Source: Streptococcus sanguinis (lineage in GTDB: Bacteria; Bacillota; Bacilli; Lactobacillales; Streptococcaceae). From it: a stretch of DNA of 64,000 nucleotides. Location: the NCBI RefSeq assembly GCF_900475275.1, contig NZ_LS483364.1, forward strand, positions 186,001 to 250,000. The letters are read 5' to 3'. Under the pieces are notes generated by a model. It worked only from the letters and a program-made list of their open reading frames with translations, made no database searches and was not told where the DNA came from. Each line of letters starts with the position of its first letter. Positions within the stretch are counted from its first letter, which is position 1. Positions 42,782 to 52,480 of the stretch are shown in pieces. Made by a program: the position numbers and the translations under genes.

Positions 42782-43372
42782 ATGTCAAATAAAGATGTTA
42801 AAGATGTTGCAAAAAAAGAAGTTACCCAAGAAGTTCACGAAGTAAAAGGTGAATTGACTTACGATGATAAGGTCATTCAAAAAATTATCGGTCTCTCTTT
42901 AGAGAAAGTTTCAGGTTTGCTGGCTGTTGACGGTGGCTTCTTCTCTAACATAAAAGATAAATTGGTCAACTCTGACAATGTCACTCATGGTGTCAATGTT
43001 GAAGTTGGTAAAGAACAAGTAGCTGTTGACCTGAATGTGGTTGCAGAATATCAAAAGAATGTTCCAGCTTTATACAAAGAAATCAAGAAAGTCGTTGCAG
43101 AAGAAGTTTCTAAGATGACTGATTTGGAAGTTGTTGAAGTAAATGTCAATGTTGTTGATATTAAAACGAAAGAACAACACGAAGCGGATTCAGTAAGCCT
43201 TCAAGACCGAGTGACAGATGTTGCTGAATCAACAGGCGAATTTGCTTCAGAGCAATTCGAAAAAGCAAAATCTGGCATTAGCGGTGGTTTCTCAGCTGTT
43301 CAAGAAAAAGTTGGCGATGGTGTAGAGGCTGTTAAAGACGCTGCATCAAATGAAAAAGCTCGCGTTCGTTAA
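42782..43372 (+). CDS. Asp23/Gls24 family envelope stress protein
   Basis: A 196-aa protein. The Asp23 core spans about 20-125 (GELTYDDKVIQKIIGLSLEK, SGLLAVDGGFF) and the C-terminal 60 residues form an Ala/Glu/Lys-rich helix. It forms a membrane-associated layer with AmaP and responds to envelope stress. Codon bias is strong, suggesting high expression. AAAGGAGTTTAAC precedes the ATG. Confidence 0.9.
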   Translation: MSNKDVKDVAKKEVTQEVHEVKGELTYDDKVIQKIIGLSLEKVSGLLAVDGGFFSNIKDKLVNSDNVTHGVNVEVGKEQVAVDLNVVAEYQKNVPALYKEIKKVVAEEVSKMTDLEVVEVNVNVVDIKTKEQHEADSVSLQDRVTDVAESTGEFASEQFEKAKSGISGGFSAVQEKVGDGVEAVKDAASNEKARVR

Positions 43373-43447
43373 TTCTCTAACTAAGATTAGGAATTCTTAT
43401 ATTCTTTCATTTCTTTAAAAATTGAAACTAATAACGGAGGTATCATT

Positions 43448-43651
43448 ATGTCTACAGAAGAAAAATTCAACCAAGCTAAAGGTTCTGTTAAAGAAGGCCT
43501 TGGCAAATTAACTGGTGATAAAAAAACAGAAAAAGAAGGAGCTGCTGAAAAAGTAGTTTCTAAAGTCAAAGAAGTTGCAGTAGATGCCAAAGATGCTGTT
43601 GAAGGCGCAATCGAAGGCGTTAAAAATATGGTTAAAAAAGACGATAAATAA
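43448..43651 (+). CDS. CsbD family stress protein
   Basis: A 67-aa Lys/Glu/Ala-rich, predicted helical protein with the CsbD pattern ([20 protein letters not shown]). CsbD proteins are general stress proteins of unknown mechanism. CGGAGG precedes the ATG by 10 bases. Last gene of the operon; a terminator (AAAGGAGACC/GGTCTCCTTT, 43723-43758) follows. Confidence 0.9.
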   Translation: MSTEEKFNQAKGSVKEGLGKLTGDKKTEKEGAAEKVVSKVKEVAVDAKDAVEGAIEGVKNMVKKDDK

Positions 43652-43800
43652 AACCAATAGTTGATTTTCCTTATAAAAAGTCTTTGTTAGCTATAGTCAC
43701 TGATAAAAATTATCTACAGTCTAAAGGAGACCTCATTTTAGGGTCTCCTTTCCTTTTTGCTTGTACACTTGATAGAAAAAATATTTCTTAGCTTCTTGGG

Positions 43801-43838
43801 TGTAAACGCTTGCAAAAAACTGAGTAGAGTACTATAAT
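43801..43838 (+). promoter_or_regulatory. cre site overlapping a strong promoter
   Basis: TGTAAACGCTTGCA (43801-43814) is a near-perfect cre. It overlaps the -35 box TTGCAA (43810-43815), which with a 17-bp spacer leads to TATAAT (43833-43838). CcpA would be expected to repress it. Confidence 0.75.
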
Positions 43839-43844
43839 AGAGTT

Positions 43845-44251
43845 AAGGAAATAGGAAGAAAGGAAACCAAATTCATTCGCTTTTAAGTTTACTTTGTTGG
43901 TATAGTTGTTTGTGATACATAAGTAGTTGCTTTACTTGACATATTGGTTGAATTGTCAGACAGGCCTGCTTAGCTTGCCTGATTGTAACGATAGTATAGA
44001 AAGTAGAAGCTTTTAGATGGTTTTCAAACTTCGAGAATTCAATCAATAGTGCTTTATTATGTTATAGAGATTTCCAATGCTAAGATAAAAAGAAAATCAT
44101 TAGCGGTTGAAGGAATTAAAAGTTTATAAAAAATAATAAAAACAATAAATCAAAAAAATTGTTATTCAGTTACACCTTGGATGAACTGATTGCTCTCATA
44201 CCAGCGAAGTAAACCAGACCTCTAGCCGAGTAAAGCTAGAGGTCGTTTTTT
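43845..44251 (+). ncRNA. putative 0.4-kb non-coding transcript under CcpA control
   Basis: From the cre promoter to a perfect 9-bp terminator hairpin (GACCTCTAG/CTAGAGGTC plus six T, 44217-44251) no frame of useful length is open on the plus strand. It could be a regulatory RNA or the leader and tail of a gene that has been lost. Confidence 0.45.
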
Positions 44252-44304
44252 GCTACGATTGGCATGCCGTGTATCTGGGATGAAAGCCCTCTGGGGGCTG
44301 TTTT

Positions 44305-44360
44305 CTTATACTTTGCAAGTATAAGATACCGTTGACAAGAAAGGGTTTTCGGTATATATT
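44305..44360 (+). promoter_or_regulatory. inverted repeat and consensus promoter
   Basis: CTTATACTT-tgc-AAGTATAAG (44305-44325) lies just upstream of TTGACA (44332-44337), 17-bp spacer, TATATT (44355-44360). The inverted repeat is placed as an operator would be. Confidence 0.6.
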
Positions 44361-44370
44361 TATATTAGGA

Positions 44371-44466
44371 ATGATGATTGGAAAACAATCAGCAGTTAGA
44401 AGAGAGGTTGTTATAGGAGCTGTTTTTTTAGCGTCATCATTGCTTTTCATTATTAGGAAGGTATGA
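44371..44466 (+). CDS. 31-residue membrane peptide, putative
   Basis: MMIGKQSAVRREVVIGAVFL, then ASSLLFIIRKV and stop: a basic N-terminus and one membrane span. TTAGGA lies very close to the first ATG, so translation is uncertain. The stop overlaps an ATG (ATGA) of the next short frame. Confidence 0.35.
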   Translation: MMIGKQSAVRREVVIGAVFLASSLLFIIRKV

Positions 44467-44468
44467 TT

Positions 44469-44579
44469 ATGCCAATTATAAGAAAAGTTCAAGTGTATCT
44501 TTTGTTTCTGTTTTTTTCTTTGAGCGGTGTCTTGCCAAGTCAGATTGTCTTTGCGGAGCAGTCGCAGAATGGTGTTTAA
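44469..44579 (+). CDS. 36-residue signal-peptide-like peptide
   Basis: MPIIRKVQVYLLFLFFSLSG, then VLPSQIVFA and a short EQSQNGV tail. It has a clear signal peptide with a V-F-A cleavage site and only seven residues left after it. AGGAAGG lies nine bases upstream. It is either a short secreted peptide or a surface-protein gene cut off after its signal sequence. The following 32 codons (44580-44675, IDKYRWISLIQYNGMRVSKR) are the tail of another broken gene. Confidence 0.4.
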   Translation: MPIIRKVQVYLLFLFFSLSGVLPSQIVFAEQSQNGV

Positions 44580-44676
44580 AGATTTGATTGACAAATACCG
44601 CTGGATTTCGCTGATTCAGTACAATGGCATGCGGGTCAGCAAGCGGATGCTCCGATACTATGGTGTTGACTGGTGA
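44577..44676 (+). pseudogene. C-terminal gene remnant
   Basis: An open stretch ending MLRYYGVDW and stop, with no start of its own. Family not recognised. Confidence 0.35.
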
Positions 44677-44770
44677 TAAGCAATTTGCAAGACCAAGTGA
44701 GCCAATAAAAGGTGAGAAACCCGAATATCATACAGCTTGATATTCGGGTTTTTGGAAAGGTAAAGAGAAA

Positions 44771-45472
44771 ATGAAGCTGAAAAAAGAAAAATGTCGGCAT
44801 TGGCTGTTTGACTATGAGGCCGACTATGTCATCTGCCCGGCCTGCGGTGAGCCTATTGCGGAGAATATACCGAATAATCCCAATTTCAAGCTGCAGATAA
44901 TTCGGCGGAGTCGGAAGTATAAAAGATTTTTAAGGTGGAAAACAGGTTATTTCTTTTTCTTGTTTTTAATATTATTTTTAATGTTATTCATTATCTTCAA
45001 TTATCAATTCTTGGATAGTTTAGTGATTAAAAGCTACGGGATTACAGGTATTGATTCTTTTGAGCCTATTCTCAAATGGAGCTTCTATCCCTTCAAAGAT
45101 GTTGTAGAGACAGCGGCCGTCCTTACTTTTATTCTTGCAGGACCTCAGCTTGATAGACGAGAATGGCTGAGACGCTGGCATCTTCAAAAGCATGCACATT
45201 ACTATTTGGCATCATATCTGTATCCAGTAATCAGAGTAGCAAATTATATTCTGTTAGTTTATCTAGGCAGTGAATTTTGGAGTAAGCTTATTTATTTAGA
45301 AGAGATGGACTTGTTGAATTATCACTTAGGTGGTCAGGAACTGATTTACGCTAGCGCGGTCTATGCTAAGGAAAATCTTCGCGGCCTCTACATTGTGCTG
45401 GGCCTTAATTTTCTTGCAGACTGCTGGCTCTTTTTCTACCAGCGCTTGGCTATACGGGTTAATCGATTTTAG
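44771..45472 (+). CDS. zinc-ribbon membrane protein, unknown
   Basis: A 233-aa protein. The N-terminus has CRHWLFDYEADYVICPACGE, with Cys8, Cys22 and Cys25 plus His9 as possible zinc ligands. Three or four membrane segments follow (about 58-80, 113-128, 150-170, 205-222). Function unknown. Decayed relatives lie directly downstream. Confidence 0.65.
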   Translation: MKLKKEKCRHWLFDYEADYVICPACGEPIAENIPNNPNFKLQIIRRSRKYKRFLRWKTGYFFFLFLILFLMLFIIFNYQFLDSLVIKSYGITGIDSFEPILKWSFYPFKDVVETAAVLTFILAGPQLDRREWLRRWHLQKHAHYYLASYLYPVIRVANYILLVYLGSEFWSKLIYLEEMDLLNYHLGGQELIYASAVYAKENLRGLYIVLGLNFLADCWLFFYQRLAIRVNRF

Positions 45473-45493
45473 GATTCAGGAAAGAGAGTAGAT

Positions 45494-45850
45494 ATGAAAA
45501 AAACAAAATGCCGCCACCAACTGTTTGACTATGAAGCCGACTATGTCATTTGTACGGCCTGCCTCTTTCTGCCTCTGATCTTTCCTTGCCATATCAGTCT
45601 TTGGGGAGCAGTGATTGGAATTTTGGCGATCTAAATCCTGCCCGGCTTTCTCAGTAATCCCAATCATGATTTTGTTTCGGCTGATCTCAGCCCCATCGAT
45701 TTTCCTCATTTGATTGAGCGGCTGTTTCTTCTGGACATTATCACTTTTGGGTAGAAGTTGATTGGGCTTTCCGAGTATTTCGGAAATGAAAATTTCTCCC
45801 CCTGTCTGTCCTTCTGCCCTAAACTCCTTGTAATAAGCTAGAACGTAGAT
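45494..45850 (+). pseudogene. decayed paralogue of the zinc-ribbon membrane protein
   Basis: Starts MKKTKCRHQLFDYEADYVIC, nearly the same as the intact gene, but the second zinc-ribbon Cys-x2-Cys is lost and in-frame stops occur after ILAI (45632) and again after DIITFG (about 45751). Confidence 0.7.
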
Positions 45851-45855
45851 TCTCA

Positions 45856-46017
45856 ATGAGGTTTCTGCTTATAGAGGTAGCGCTTCCGATTCTAAGCTTG
45901 ATAGCTAGCCTGCTGTTCTTTTCTGCTCATGCTCTGGCAACGGTCGGGCTGGCTTTCTTGGTTACAGCGGCGATGATGGTTTATTTTGTCCGTTTTAATC
46001 TGACTGGCAAAGCCTAA
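45856..46017 (+). CDS. 53-residue membrane protein, probably a remnant
   Basis: MRFLLIEVALPILSLIASLL followed by a second hydrophobic segment and VRFNLTGKA. No ribosome site is evident, and it lies at the end of the decayed region, so it is probably the tail of the broken paralogue. A terminator (AAGAGACAG/CTGTTTCTT, 46025-46053) follows. Confidence 0.35.
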   Translation: MRFLLIEVALPILSLIASLLFFSAHALATVGLAFLVTAAMMVYFVRFNLTGKA

Positions 46018-46129
46018 CCCTAAAAAGAGACAGTTTGCGGCTGTTTCTTTTTTGCTGTCAGTGTGTTTTTTCGTGGTTAGAAAAATAGCTCCATTCTAAG
46101 TGACAATGGAAAAACAATTTTTCTTTGTT

Positions 46130-46215
46130 TTGAAAAAACATGAAAAAATGCTATAATAGGTTAGATATGCAAACCTAAGGTTTGCAAGACTGTAATTCGA
46201 CTTGGCTAGCCAAGG
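46130..46215 (+). promoter_or_regulatory. promoter and double-hairpin leader of rnjB
   Basis: TTGAAA (46130-46135), 16-bp spacer, TATAAT (46152-46157). The 125-nt leader begins with GCAAACC-taa-GGTTTGC (46169-46185) and the palindrome CTTGGCTAGCCAAG (46202-46215). A stable 5' hairpin would protect the mRNA and could serve feedback control by RNase J. Confidence 0.6.
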
Positions 46216-46281
46216 ACCGTTAGTAATAAAATAAAGAATCTTTGATAAAAGTGAGATTCTGAAAATTGAATAGGAGAAAAA

Positions 46282-47949
46282 ATGAGCAAGAGCAATATTA
46301 AACTGATTGCTTTGGGCGGCGTACGTGAAAATGGTAAAAACCTCTATGTTGCCGAAGTGGATGATTCCATTTTTGTATTGGATGTTGGGCTGAAGTACCC
46401 AGAAAATGAGCAGTTGGGTGTGGATTATGTCGTTCCCAACATGGACTATTTGTTTGAAAACAAGAAGCGGATTGCCGGTGTCTTTCTGACGCACGGACAC
46501 GCGGATGCGATTGGTGCTCTGCCTAATCTTTTGGCAGATGCTAAGGTGCCCGTTTTCGGATCAGAATTGACGATTGAGCTGGCCAAGCTTTTTGTTAAAA
46601 ATAACGATGCAGTTAAGAAATTCAACGATTTCCATGTGATTGATGAGAATACTGAGATTGAATTTGGCAAAACAGTGGTTTCCTTCTTCCGGACGACTCA
46701 CTCGATTCCTGAGAGTTTGGGAGTTGTCATCAAGACCAGAAAAGGCAGTATCGTTTATACAGGTGATTTCAAGTTTGACCAGTCTGCCAGCCCGTCCTAT
46801 GCGACAGACTTTGGCCGTCTGGCTGAGATTGGCCGCGAGGGCGTTCTGGCCTTGCTCAGTGATTCAGCCAATGCAGACAGTAGCGTTCAGGTGGCTAGTG
46901 AGAGCGAGGTTGGCAAGGAAATCGAAGATACGATTGCTGACTGGGATGGCCGCGTGATTGTTGCGGCGGTTGCCAGCAACTTGTCTCGTATTCAGCAGGT
47001 CTTTGATGCAGCTGCAGAGACTGGCCGCCGAGTGGTTTTGACAGGCTTTGATGTTGAAAACATCGTTCGTACGGCTATCCGCCTCAAGAAGCTGTCCTTG
47101 GTGGACGAACGCCTCTTGATCAAGCCCAAGGAAATGTCTAAGTTTGAAGATCATGAGCTGATTATCTTGGAGACTGGCCGGATGGGTGAGCCTATCAATG
47201 GTCTGCGCAAGATGTCAATCGGCCGTCACCGCTATGTGGAAATCAAGGAAGGCGATTTGATTTACATTGTAACGACGCCGTCAATTGCCAAGGAAGCGGT
47301 CGTAGCTCGCGTGGAAAATATGATTTATCAGGCGGGGGGCATTGTCAAGCTGATTACCCAAAACCTGCGGGTTTCGGGTCACGGGAATGCGCGTGATTTG
47401 CAACTCATGATTAATCTGTTGCAGCCTAAGTACCTCTTCCCGATTCAGGGTGAGTACCGCGGCTTGGATGCTCATGCCAAGGCTGCCATGGAAGTTGGCA
47501 TGCTGCCGGAAAATATCTTCATTCCTAAGCGAGGTAGCATCATGGAATATGACCATGGTGATTTTGTGCCTGCTGGTGCTGTGTCAGCAGGAGATGTCAT
47601 GATTGATGGGAATGCGATTGGCGATGTAGGCAATATTGTCCTGCGCGACCGCAAGGTCTTGTCTGAAGATGGTATTTTCATCGTGGCACTCACAGTTAAC
47701 CGGAAGGAAAAGAAAATCATTTCCAAGGCTAAAGTACACACCCGTGGATTTGTCTATGTCAAGAAGAGCAGAGATATTTTGCGTGAAAGCTCTGACATTA
47801 TCAATAAAACCGTGGAAGACTATCTGGCGCAGGATAGCTTTGACTGGGGTGAGCTGAAGGGTGCTGTCCGTGACAGTCTGGCCAAATATCTCTTTGATCA
47901 AACCAAGCGTCGCCCAGCTATTTTGCCGGTTGTTATGGAAGTGCGGTAA
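46282..47949 (+). CDS. rnjB: ribonuclease J2
   Basis: A 555-aa beta-CASP metallo-beta-lactamase RNase, partner of RNase J1 in mRNA decay. The zinc motif reads [11 protein letters not shown] (about 71-81) where J1 has HGHEDHIG, so two metal-site residues are replaced. This change marks J2, which has little nuclease activity alone and works in a J1-J2 complex. TAGGAGAAAAA precedes the ATG. Confidence 0.88.
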   Translation: MSKSNIKLIALGGVRENGKNLYVAEVDDSIFVLDVGLKYPENEQLGVDYVVPNMDYLFENKKRIAGVFLTHGHADAIGALPNLLADAKVPVFGSELTIELAKLFVKNNDAVKKFNDFHVIDENTEIEFGKTVVSFFRTTHSIPESLGVVIKTRKGSIVYTGDFKFDQSASPSYATDFGRLAEIGREGVLALLSDSANADSSVQVASESEVGKEIEDTIADWDGRVIVAAVASNLSRIQQVFDAAAETGRRVVLTGFDVENIVRTAIRLKKLSLVDERLLIKPKEMSKFEDHELIILETGRMGEPINGLRKMSIGRHRYVEIKEGDLIYIVTTPSIAKEAVVARVENMIYQAGGIVKLITQNLRVSGHGNARDLQLMINLLQPKYLFPIQGEYRGLDAHAKAAMEVGMLPENIFIPKRGSIMEYDHGDFVPAGAVSAGDVMIDGNAIGDVGNIVLRDRKVLSEDGIFIVALTVNRKEKKIISKAKVHTRGFVYVKKSRDILRESSDIINKTVEDYLAQDSFDWGELKGAVRDSLAKYLFDQTKRRPAILPVVMEVR

Positions 47950-48023
47950 AAATCTCAACACAAATACAAGAAAAGTCGGGTTTCGGCTTTTTCTTGTCAG
48001 GAAGATACGAAGGAGAAATGCGA

Positions 48024-48803
48024 ATGGCAGTGATGAAAATAGAGTATTATTCTGAGGCTTTGGAGATGGAATGGGGTGTCAATATCCTCTATCCAGACGC
48101 AGCTCGTGTGGACAAGCCGGATGATAAGGACATTCCTGTTTTGTACTTGCTTCATGGTATGAACGGGAATCACAATAGCTGGCTCAAGCGCTCAAATATT
48201 GAGCGTCTGGTTCGCTCGACCAACTTGATTGTTGTCATGCCTAATACCAGCAACGGCTGGTACACCGATACTCAGTACGGCTTTAACTATTACGAAGCCA
48301 TCGCTGAGGAGCTGCCTCGGGTGCTCAAGCGCTTTTTCCCAAATATGTCGGATAAGCGGGAAAAGAATTTTATCGCTGGTCTTTCCATGGGTGGATACGG
48401 GGCCTTTAAGCTGGCTCTCAAGTCTAACCGCTTTTCATACGCGGCTAGTCTTTCTGGCGCTTTGAGTTTTCTTGATGCTCGCCCAGATAATGCTGAAATG
48501 GCAACGCCAGCCTATTGGCGAGGAGTTTTTGGAGACTATAAAGACTGGACCAGAAGCCCTCATTCGCTGGAGAGTATAGCCAAGCAATCTGATAAAAAGA
48601 CTAAGCTTTGGGCATGGTGTGGCGAAGAGGATTTTCTCTATAAGGCCAATCAGGAGGCGGTGAAAAACCTGCAAGACTTAGGCTTGGAGATTACTTACAG
48701 CCACAGTCCAGGTAAGCATGAGTGGTATTACTGGGAAAAGCAGATGGAGAATGTACTGGCCTGGCTTCCTATCGACTTCCAGCTGGAAGAGCGCCTGTCG
48801 TAA
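48024..48803 (+). CDS. estA: tributyrin-type esterase
   Basis: A 259-aa alpha/beta hydrolase of the esterase D group: nucleophile in GLSMGGYG (about 118-125), [12 protein letters not shown] oxyanion region and His in GKHEWYYW. It acts on short acyl esters. AAGGAG lies eight bases before ATG 48024 ([13 protein letters not shown]), matching the streptococcal EstA start; an ATG at 48018 is too close to the site. A small GTCGG/CGGC terminator precedes it. Confidence 0.9.
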   Translation: MAVMKIEYYSEALEMEWGVNILYPDAARVDKPDDKDIPVLYLLHGMNGNHNSWLKRSNIERLVRSTNLIVVMPNTSNGWYTDTQYGFNYYEAIAEELPRVLKRFFPNMSDKREKNFIAGLSMGGYGAFKLALKSNRFSYAASLSGALSFLDARPDNAEMATPAYWRGVFGDYKDWTRSPHSLESIAKQSDKKTKLWAWCGEEDFLYKANQEAVKNLQDLGLEITYSHSPGKHEWYYWEKQMENVLAWLPIDFQLEERLS

Positions 48804-48909
48804 AAATAGACTGTAAAGTCGTATTATGATCTCAGAGTATGATATAATGATTACGTTTGAGAATCGGAGTGGGATTGATTCCCCAGAATACAAATAGGAG
48901 AATGGAACT

Positions 48910-50367
48910 TTGACAAAAGCGATTCGAGTGCGTTATGCACCAAGTCCGACTGGACTTTTACACATCGGAAATGCGCGGACTGCGCTCTTTAACTACCTCT
49001 ATGCTCGTCACTATGGTGGAACTTTCATCATCCGTATTGAGGATACTGACCGCAAGCGCCATGTAGAAGATGGGGAACGCTCACAGCTTGAAAATTTACG
49101 CTGGCTGGGTATTGACTGGGATGAAAGTCCTGAGACTCACGAAAACTACCGCCAGTCTGAGCGCTTGGATATTTACCAAAAATATGTCAATGAACTCTTG
49201 GACAAGGGCTTGGCTTACAAGTCCTATGTGACCGAGGAAGAATTAGCTGCTGAACGCGAACGTCAGGAAGCAGCTGGTGAAACACCGCGTTATATCAATG
49301 AGTTTCTAGGCATGTCAGAGGAAGAGAAGGCAGCCTATATCGCTGAGCGCGAAGCAGCGGGAATTATTCCGACGGTTCGTCTGGCTGTCAATGAAGCTGG
49401 TGTCTACAAGTGGAGTGACATGGTCAAGGGCGAAATTGAGTTCGAGGGTGGTAATATCGGTGGTGACTGGGTTATCCAGAAGAAAGACGGCTATCCAACT
49501 TACAACTTTGCTGTGGTTATTGATGACTATCTGATGGAAATTTCTCACGTTATTCGGGGAGATGATCATATTGCCAACACACCTAAGCAGCTCATGGTCT
49601 ATGAAGCTCTCGGCTGGGAAGCACCAGAATTTGGGCACATGACCTTGATTATCAACTCTGAAACAGGTAAGAAGCTGTCTAAGCGCGATACCAATACCTT
49701 GCAGTTTATCGAGGATTATCGCAAGAAGGGCTACCTGCCAGAAGCCGTCTTTAACTTTATTGCACTGCTAGGCTGGAATCCTGGCGGCGAGCATGAGATT
49801 TTCTCTCGCCAAGAATTGATCGAGCTTTTTGATGAAAAACGTCTCAGCAAGTCTCCAGCTGCCTTTGACCAGAAGAAGCTGGACTGGATGAACAACGAAT
49901 ACATCAAGAATGCGGATTTTGACACAATCTTTGCTCTGGCTAAGCCATACTTGGAAGAAGCAGGTCGTTTGACCGATAAGGCAGAAAAGCTTGTAGAGCT
50001 CTACAAACCACAAATGAAGTCTGTAGACGAAATTGTGCCGCTGACAGACCTCTTCTTTGCGGACTTCCCAGAGTTGACAGATGCGGAGCGTGAGGTCATG
50101 GCTAGTGAAACGGTACCGACTGTGTTGACAGCTTTCAAGGAAAAGCTAGAAGCTATGTCGGATGCAGATTTTGTGACGGAGAATATCTTCCCGCAGATCA
50201 AGGCTGTCCAAAAAGAGACAGGAATCAAGGGCAAAAACCTCTTTATGCCGATTCGGATTGCCGTTTCGGGTGAAATGCATGGACCAGAGCTGCCAGATAC
50301 GATTTACTTGCTTGGACGCGAAAAATCCATCCAGCATATCGAAAACATGCTGAATCAAATTCAATAA
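48910..50367 (+). CDS. gltX: glutamyl-tRNA synthetase
   Basis: A 485-aa class I synthetase charging tRNA-Glu (and in streptococci tRNA-Gln for later amidation). HIGH-like motif [13 protein letters not shown] (about 10-22) and KLSKR (about 254). The start is TTG 48910, nine bases after TAGGAG; no ATG fits. TATAAT at 48843-48848 is the likely -10 box. Terminator AACCAGCT/AGCTGGTT follows (50372-50394). Confidence 0.96.
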   Translation: MTKAIRVRYAPSPTGLLHIGNARTALFNYLYARHYGGTFIIRIEDTDRKRHVEDGERSQLENLRWLGIDWDESPETHENYRQSERLDIYQKYVNELLDKGLAYKSYVTEEELAAERERQEAAGETPRYINEFLGMSEEEKAAYIAEREAAGIIPTVRLAVNEAGVYKWSDMVKGEIEFEGGNIGGDWVIQKKDGYPTYNFAVVIDDYLMEISHVIRGDDHIANTPKQLMVYEALGWEAPEFGHMTLIINSETGKKLSKRDTNTLQFIEDYRKKGYLPEAVFNFIALLGWNPGGEHEIFSRQELIELFDEKRLSKSPAAFDQKKLDWMNNEYIKNADFDTIFALAKPYLEEAGRLTDKAEKLVELYKPQMKSVDEIVPLTDLFFADFPELTDAEREVMASETVPTVLTAFKEKLEAMSDADFVTENIFPQIKAVQKETGIKGKNLFMPIRIAVSGEMHGPELPDTIYLLGREKSIQHIENMLNQIQ

Positions 50368-50456
50368 GATGAACCAGCTTTCGAGCTGGTTTTTACTTTG
50401 CAAATTTTTGTTTTTATGTCACAATTGTAATAAGAAAATCCTTTAAGGAGAGAAAA

Positions 50457-51091
50457 ATGAAAAATGGATCATCATCTTGATTGGAGGATTACTAGCCTTA
50501 CTCGTGCTAGTAACCTGTAATCAAAAGAAAGAGCAGGCGACTCCTGCTTCCAACAATTCTAAAGTAAGTTCGACTAGCTCTGCATCTTCTAAAAAGTCTG
50601 AAAGAGGGACCAATTCGAGCGAACTTGATGGTCAAGCGGATAATCAGGAAACTTCTGATACAGGCTCTCAGCAGAATTCGGAAACAGAAAGTGAAAATTC
50701 TACCAAGGAAGCTAGCAAAGGAGAGAAAGAGACTGCATCGACTTCTAGTTTGGATATGAAGGCTATTGCTTCTGGGGATTTTTCCAGCATGATTGGTACT
50801 TGGCAGGATGCCAAAGGGAACAGTTATACATTTGATGAGTCAGGTATTGAGTCAGATGTTGCCAAGCTTGAGACAGGAGATTACTCTGGGCCAGATGAAA
50901 ATGGGATTTACAGAGCAGGGATTCGTTGGAAAAACCAAACCGGTGCTGCCTTTCTTATAATTCCAGCAGGAAAGAGTCTACCAGCTGGGGAGACTGTCAA
51001 TGGGACAGATCCAACTGATAACAGTCAAGATCGTTTCATCATCACCCAGAGCGTTTCCGAACATCCCGATGTTTTTTACCGCGTAAAATAA
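50457..51091 (+). pseudogene. lipoprotein gene with a one-base deletion after the start codon
   Basis: AAGGAG leads to ATG 50457, but ATGAAAAATGG closes after seven codons (MKNGSSS). One more A would give M-K-K-W-I-I-I-L-I-G-G and a normal lipoprotein signal ending LVTC, in frame with the 200-codon body. The mature part has a Ser/Glu/Thr-rich linker and a C-terminal domain (IGTWQDAKGNSYTF) like DUF6287-type streptococcal lipoproteins. An internal TTG (50477) could start a form without the charged signal head. It may be a pseudogene, a slipping tract or a sequence error. Confidence 0.65.
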
Positions 51092-51092
51092 G

Positions 51093-51115
51093 GAGTCTTG
51101 ACGGACTCTTTTTTT
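51093..51115 (+). terminator. terminator after the lipoprotein gene
   Basis: GAGTC/GACTC stem with six-base loop and TTTTTTT. Confidence 0.75.
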
Positions 51116-51149
51116 CTTGTTTTGAGTCCAGTATATAATATATTGATTT

Positions 51150-51229
51150 TGAATAAAAATCGATAAAACGCTTTTATTTTAATAAATATTAAAATTTCTC
51201 TTGACATTCGCATTTTCATACAGTAGAAT
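51150..51229 (+). promoter_or_regulatory. argG promoter with ArgR-like box
   Basis: TTGACA (51201-51206), 17-bp spacer, TAGAAT (51224-51229). TGAATAAAAATCGA (51150-51163) resembles an ARG box half to full site (TGAATWWWWATTCA), as expected for ArgR/AhrC control of arginine synthesis. Confidence 0.55.
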
Positions 51230-51266
51230 GTTTAAAAATAAAATGTAGAAGGATAGAGGTAATCAT

Positions 51267-52466
51267 ATGGTTAAAGAGAAAGTCATTTTAGCGTATTCCG
51301 GCGGCTTGGACACTTCGGTGGCCATTACTTGGCTGGACAAGGATTATGATGTGATCGCGGTCTGTATGGACGTAGGTGAAGGAAATGATTTGGATTTCAT
51401 TCATAACAAGGCGCTGAAAGTTGGCGCTATCGAATCACATGTTATTGATGTTAAAGACGAGTTTGCGGAAGACTACGTCTTGGTTGCTCTGCAAGGACAC
51501 ACCTTCTACGAACGAAAATATCCTCTAGTGTCCGCTCTGAGCCGACCTTTGATTTCTAAGAAATTGGTTGAAATTGCCCACAAGACAGGGGCGACGACCA
51601 TTGCCCATGGCTGTACCGGAAAAGGAAACGATCAGGTACGTTTTGAAGTGGCTATCGCATCCTTAGATCCCAGTCTCAAGGTCATTGCTCCGGTTCGGGA
51701 GTGGAAATGGTCTCGGGAAGAAGAAATTAATTACGCCAAAGCTAATGGTGTGCCAATTCCTGCAGATCTGGACAGCCCTTACTCAGTCGATCAAAACCTT
51801 TGGGGACGGGCCAATGAGTGCGGAGTCTTGGAAAACCCTTGGAATGAAGCACCGGAAGATGCCTATGATTTGACGGTTGCACCAGAAGCAGCGCCAGACA
51901 GCCCAGTCTATGTAAATATTGACTTTGAGGCAGGTGTACCAGTTGCTTTAGATGGTAAAAAGATGAAGCTGGCGGACTTGATTCTTGAGCTGAATGACTT
52001 AGCTGGACAGCACGGTGTTGGCCGGATTGACCATGTGGAAAACCGTCTGGTAGGGATTAAGTCTCGGGAAATTTATGAATGCCCTGGGGCGGTGACTCTC
52101 TTGGCTGCCCACAAGGAAATCGAGGATCTGACTCTAGTCAGAGAACTGGCCCATTTCAAGCCGATTATCGAAAATGAACTGTCCAATCTCATCTATAATG
52201 GCCTCTGGTTTAATCCAGCGACAGAAGCTTTGATTGCCTACCTTAAGTCCACTCAGCAGGTGGTCAATGGCACAGCTAAGGTGAAGCTTTATAAGGGAAC
52301 TGCGACAGTCGTAGCGCGTAAGTCTGACAATTCTCTCTACGATGAAAGTCTGGCCACCTATACCAGTGCAGATACCTTTGACCAGGATGCCGCGATTGGC
52401 TTTATCAAACTTTGGGGGCTTCCGTCTAAGGTTCACGCAGAGGTCCAGGCTCACAAAGATAAATAG
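51267..52466 (+). CDS. argG: argininosuccinate synthase
   Basis: Condenses citrulline and aspartate with ATP to argininosuccinate. The 399-aa protein starts [15 protein letters not shown], the PP-loop, and has [13 protein letters not shown] (about 117-129). Followed after 14 bases by argH. The start lies after AGGATAGAGGTAATCAT. Confidence 0.97.
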   Translation: MVKEKVILAYSGGLDTSVAITWLDKDYDVIAVCMDVGEGNDLDFIHNKALKVGAIESHVIDVKDEFAEDYVLVALQGHTFYERKYPLVSALSRPLISKKLVEIAHKTGATTIAHGCTGKGNDQVRFEVAIASLDPSLKVIAPVREWKWSREEEINYAKANGVPIPADLDSPYSVDQNLWGRANECGVLENPWNEAPEDAYDLTVAPEAAPDSPVYVNIDFEAGVPVALDGKKMKLADLILELNDLAGQHGVGRIDHVENRLVGIKSREIYECPGAVTLLAAHKEIEDLTLVRELAHFKPIIENELSNLIYNGLWFNPATEALIAYLKSTQQVVNGTAKVKLYKGTATVVARKSDNSLYDESLATYTSADTFDQDAAIGFIKLWGLPSKVHAEVQAHKDK

Positions 52467-52480
52467 AAAGGGGCTTTCCT

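Noticed and set aside
44253..44594. 113-codon minus-strand frame
   Set aside because: It runs through the promoter, inverted repeat and signal-peptide frame on the other strand; composition is not coding-like.
45476..45856. 126-codon minus-strand frame opposite the decayed membrane gene
   Set aside because: It lies opposite a recognisable paralogue fragment and has no family features.
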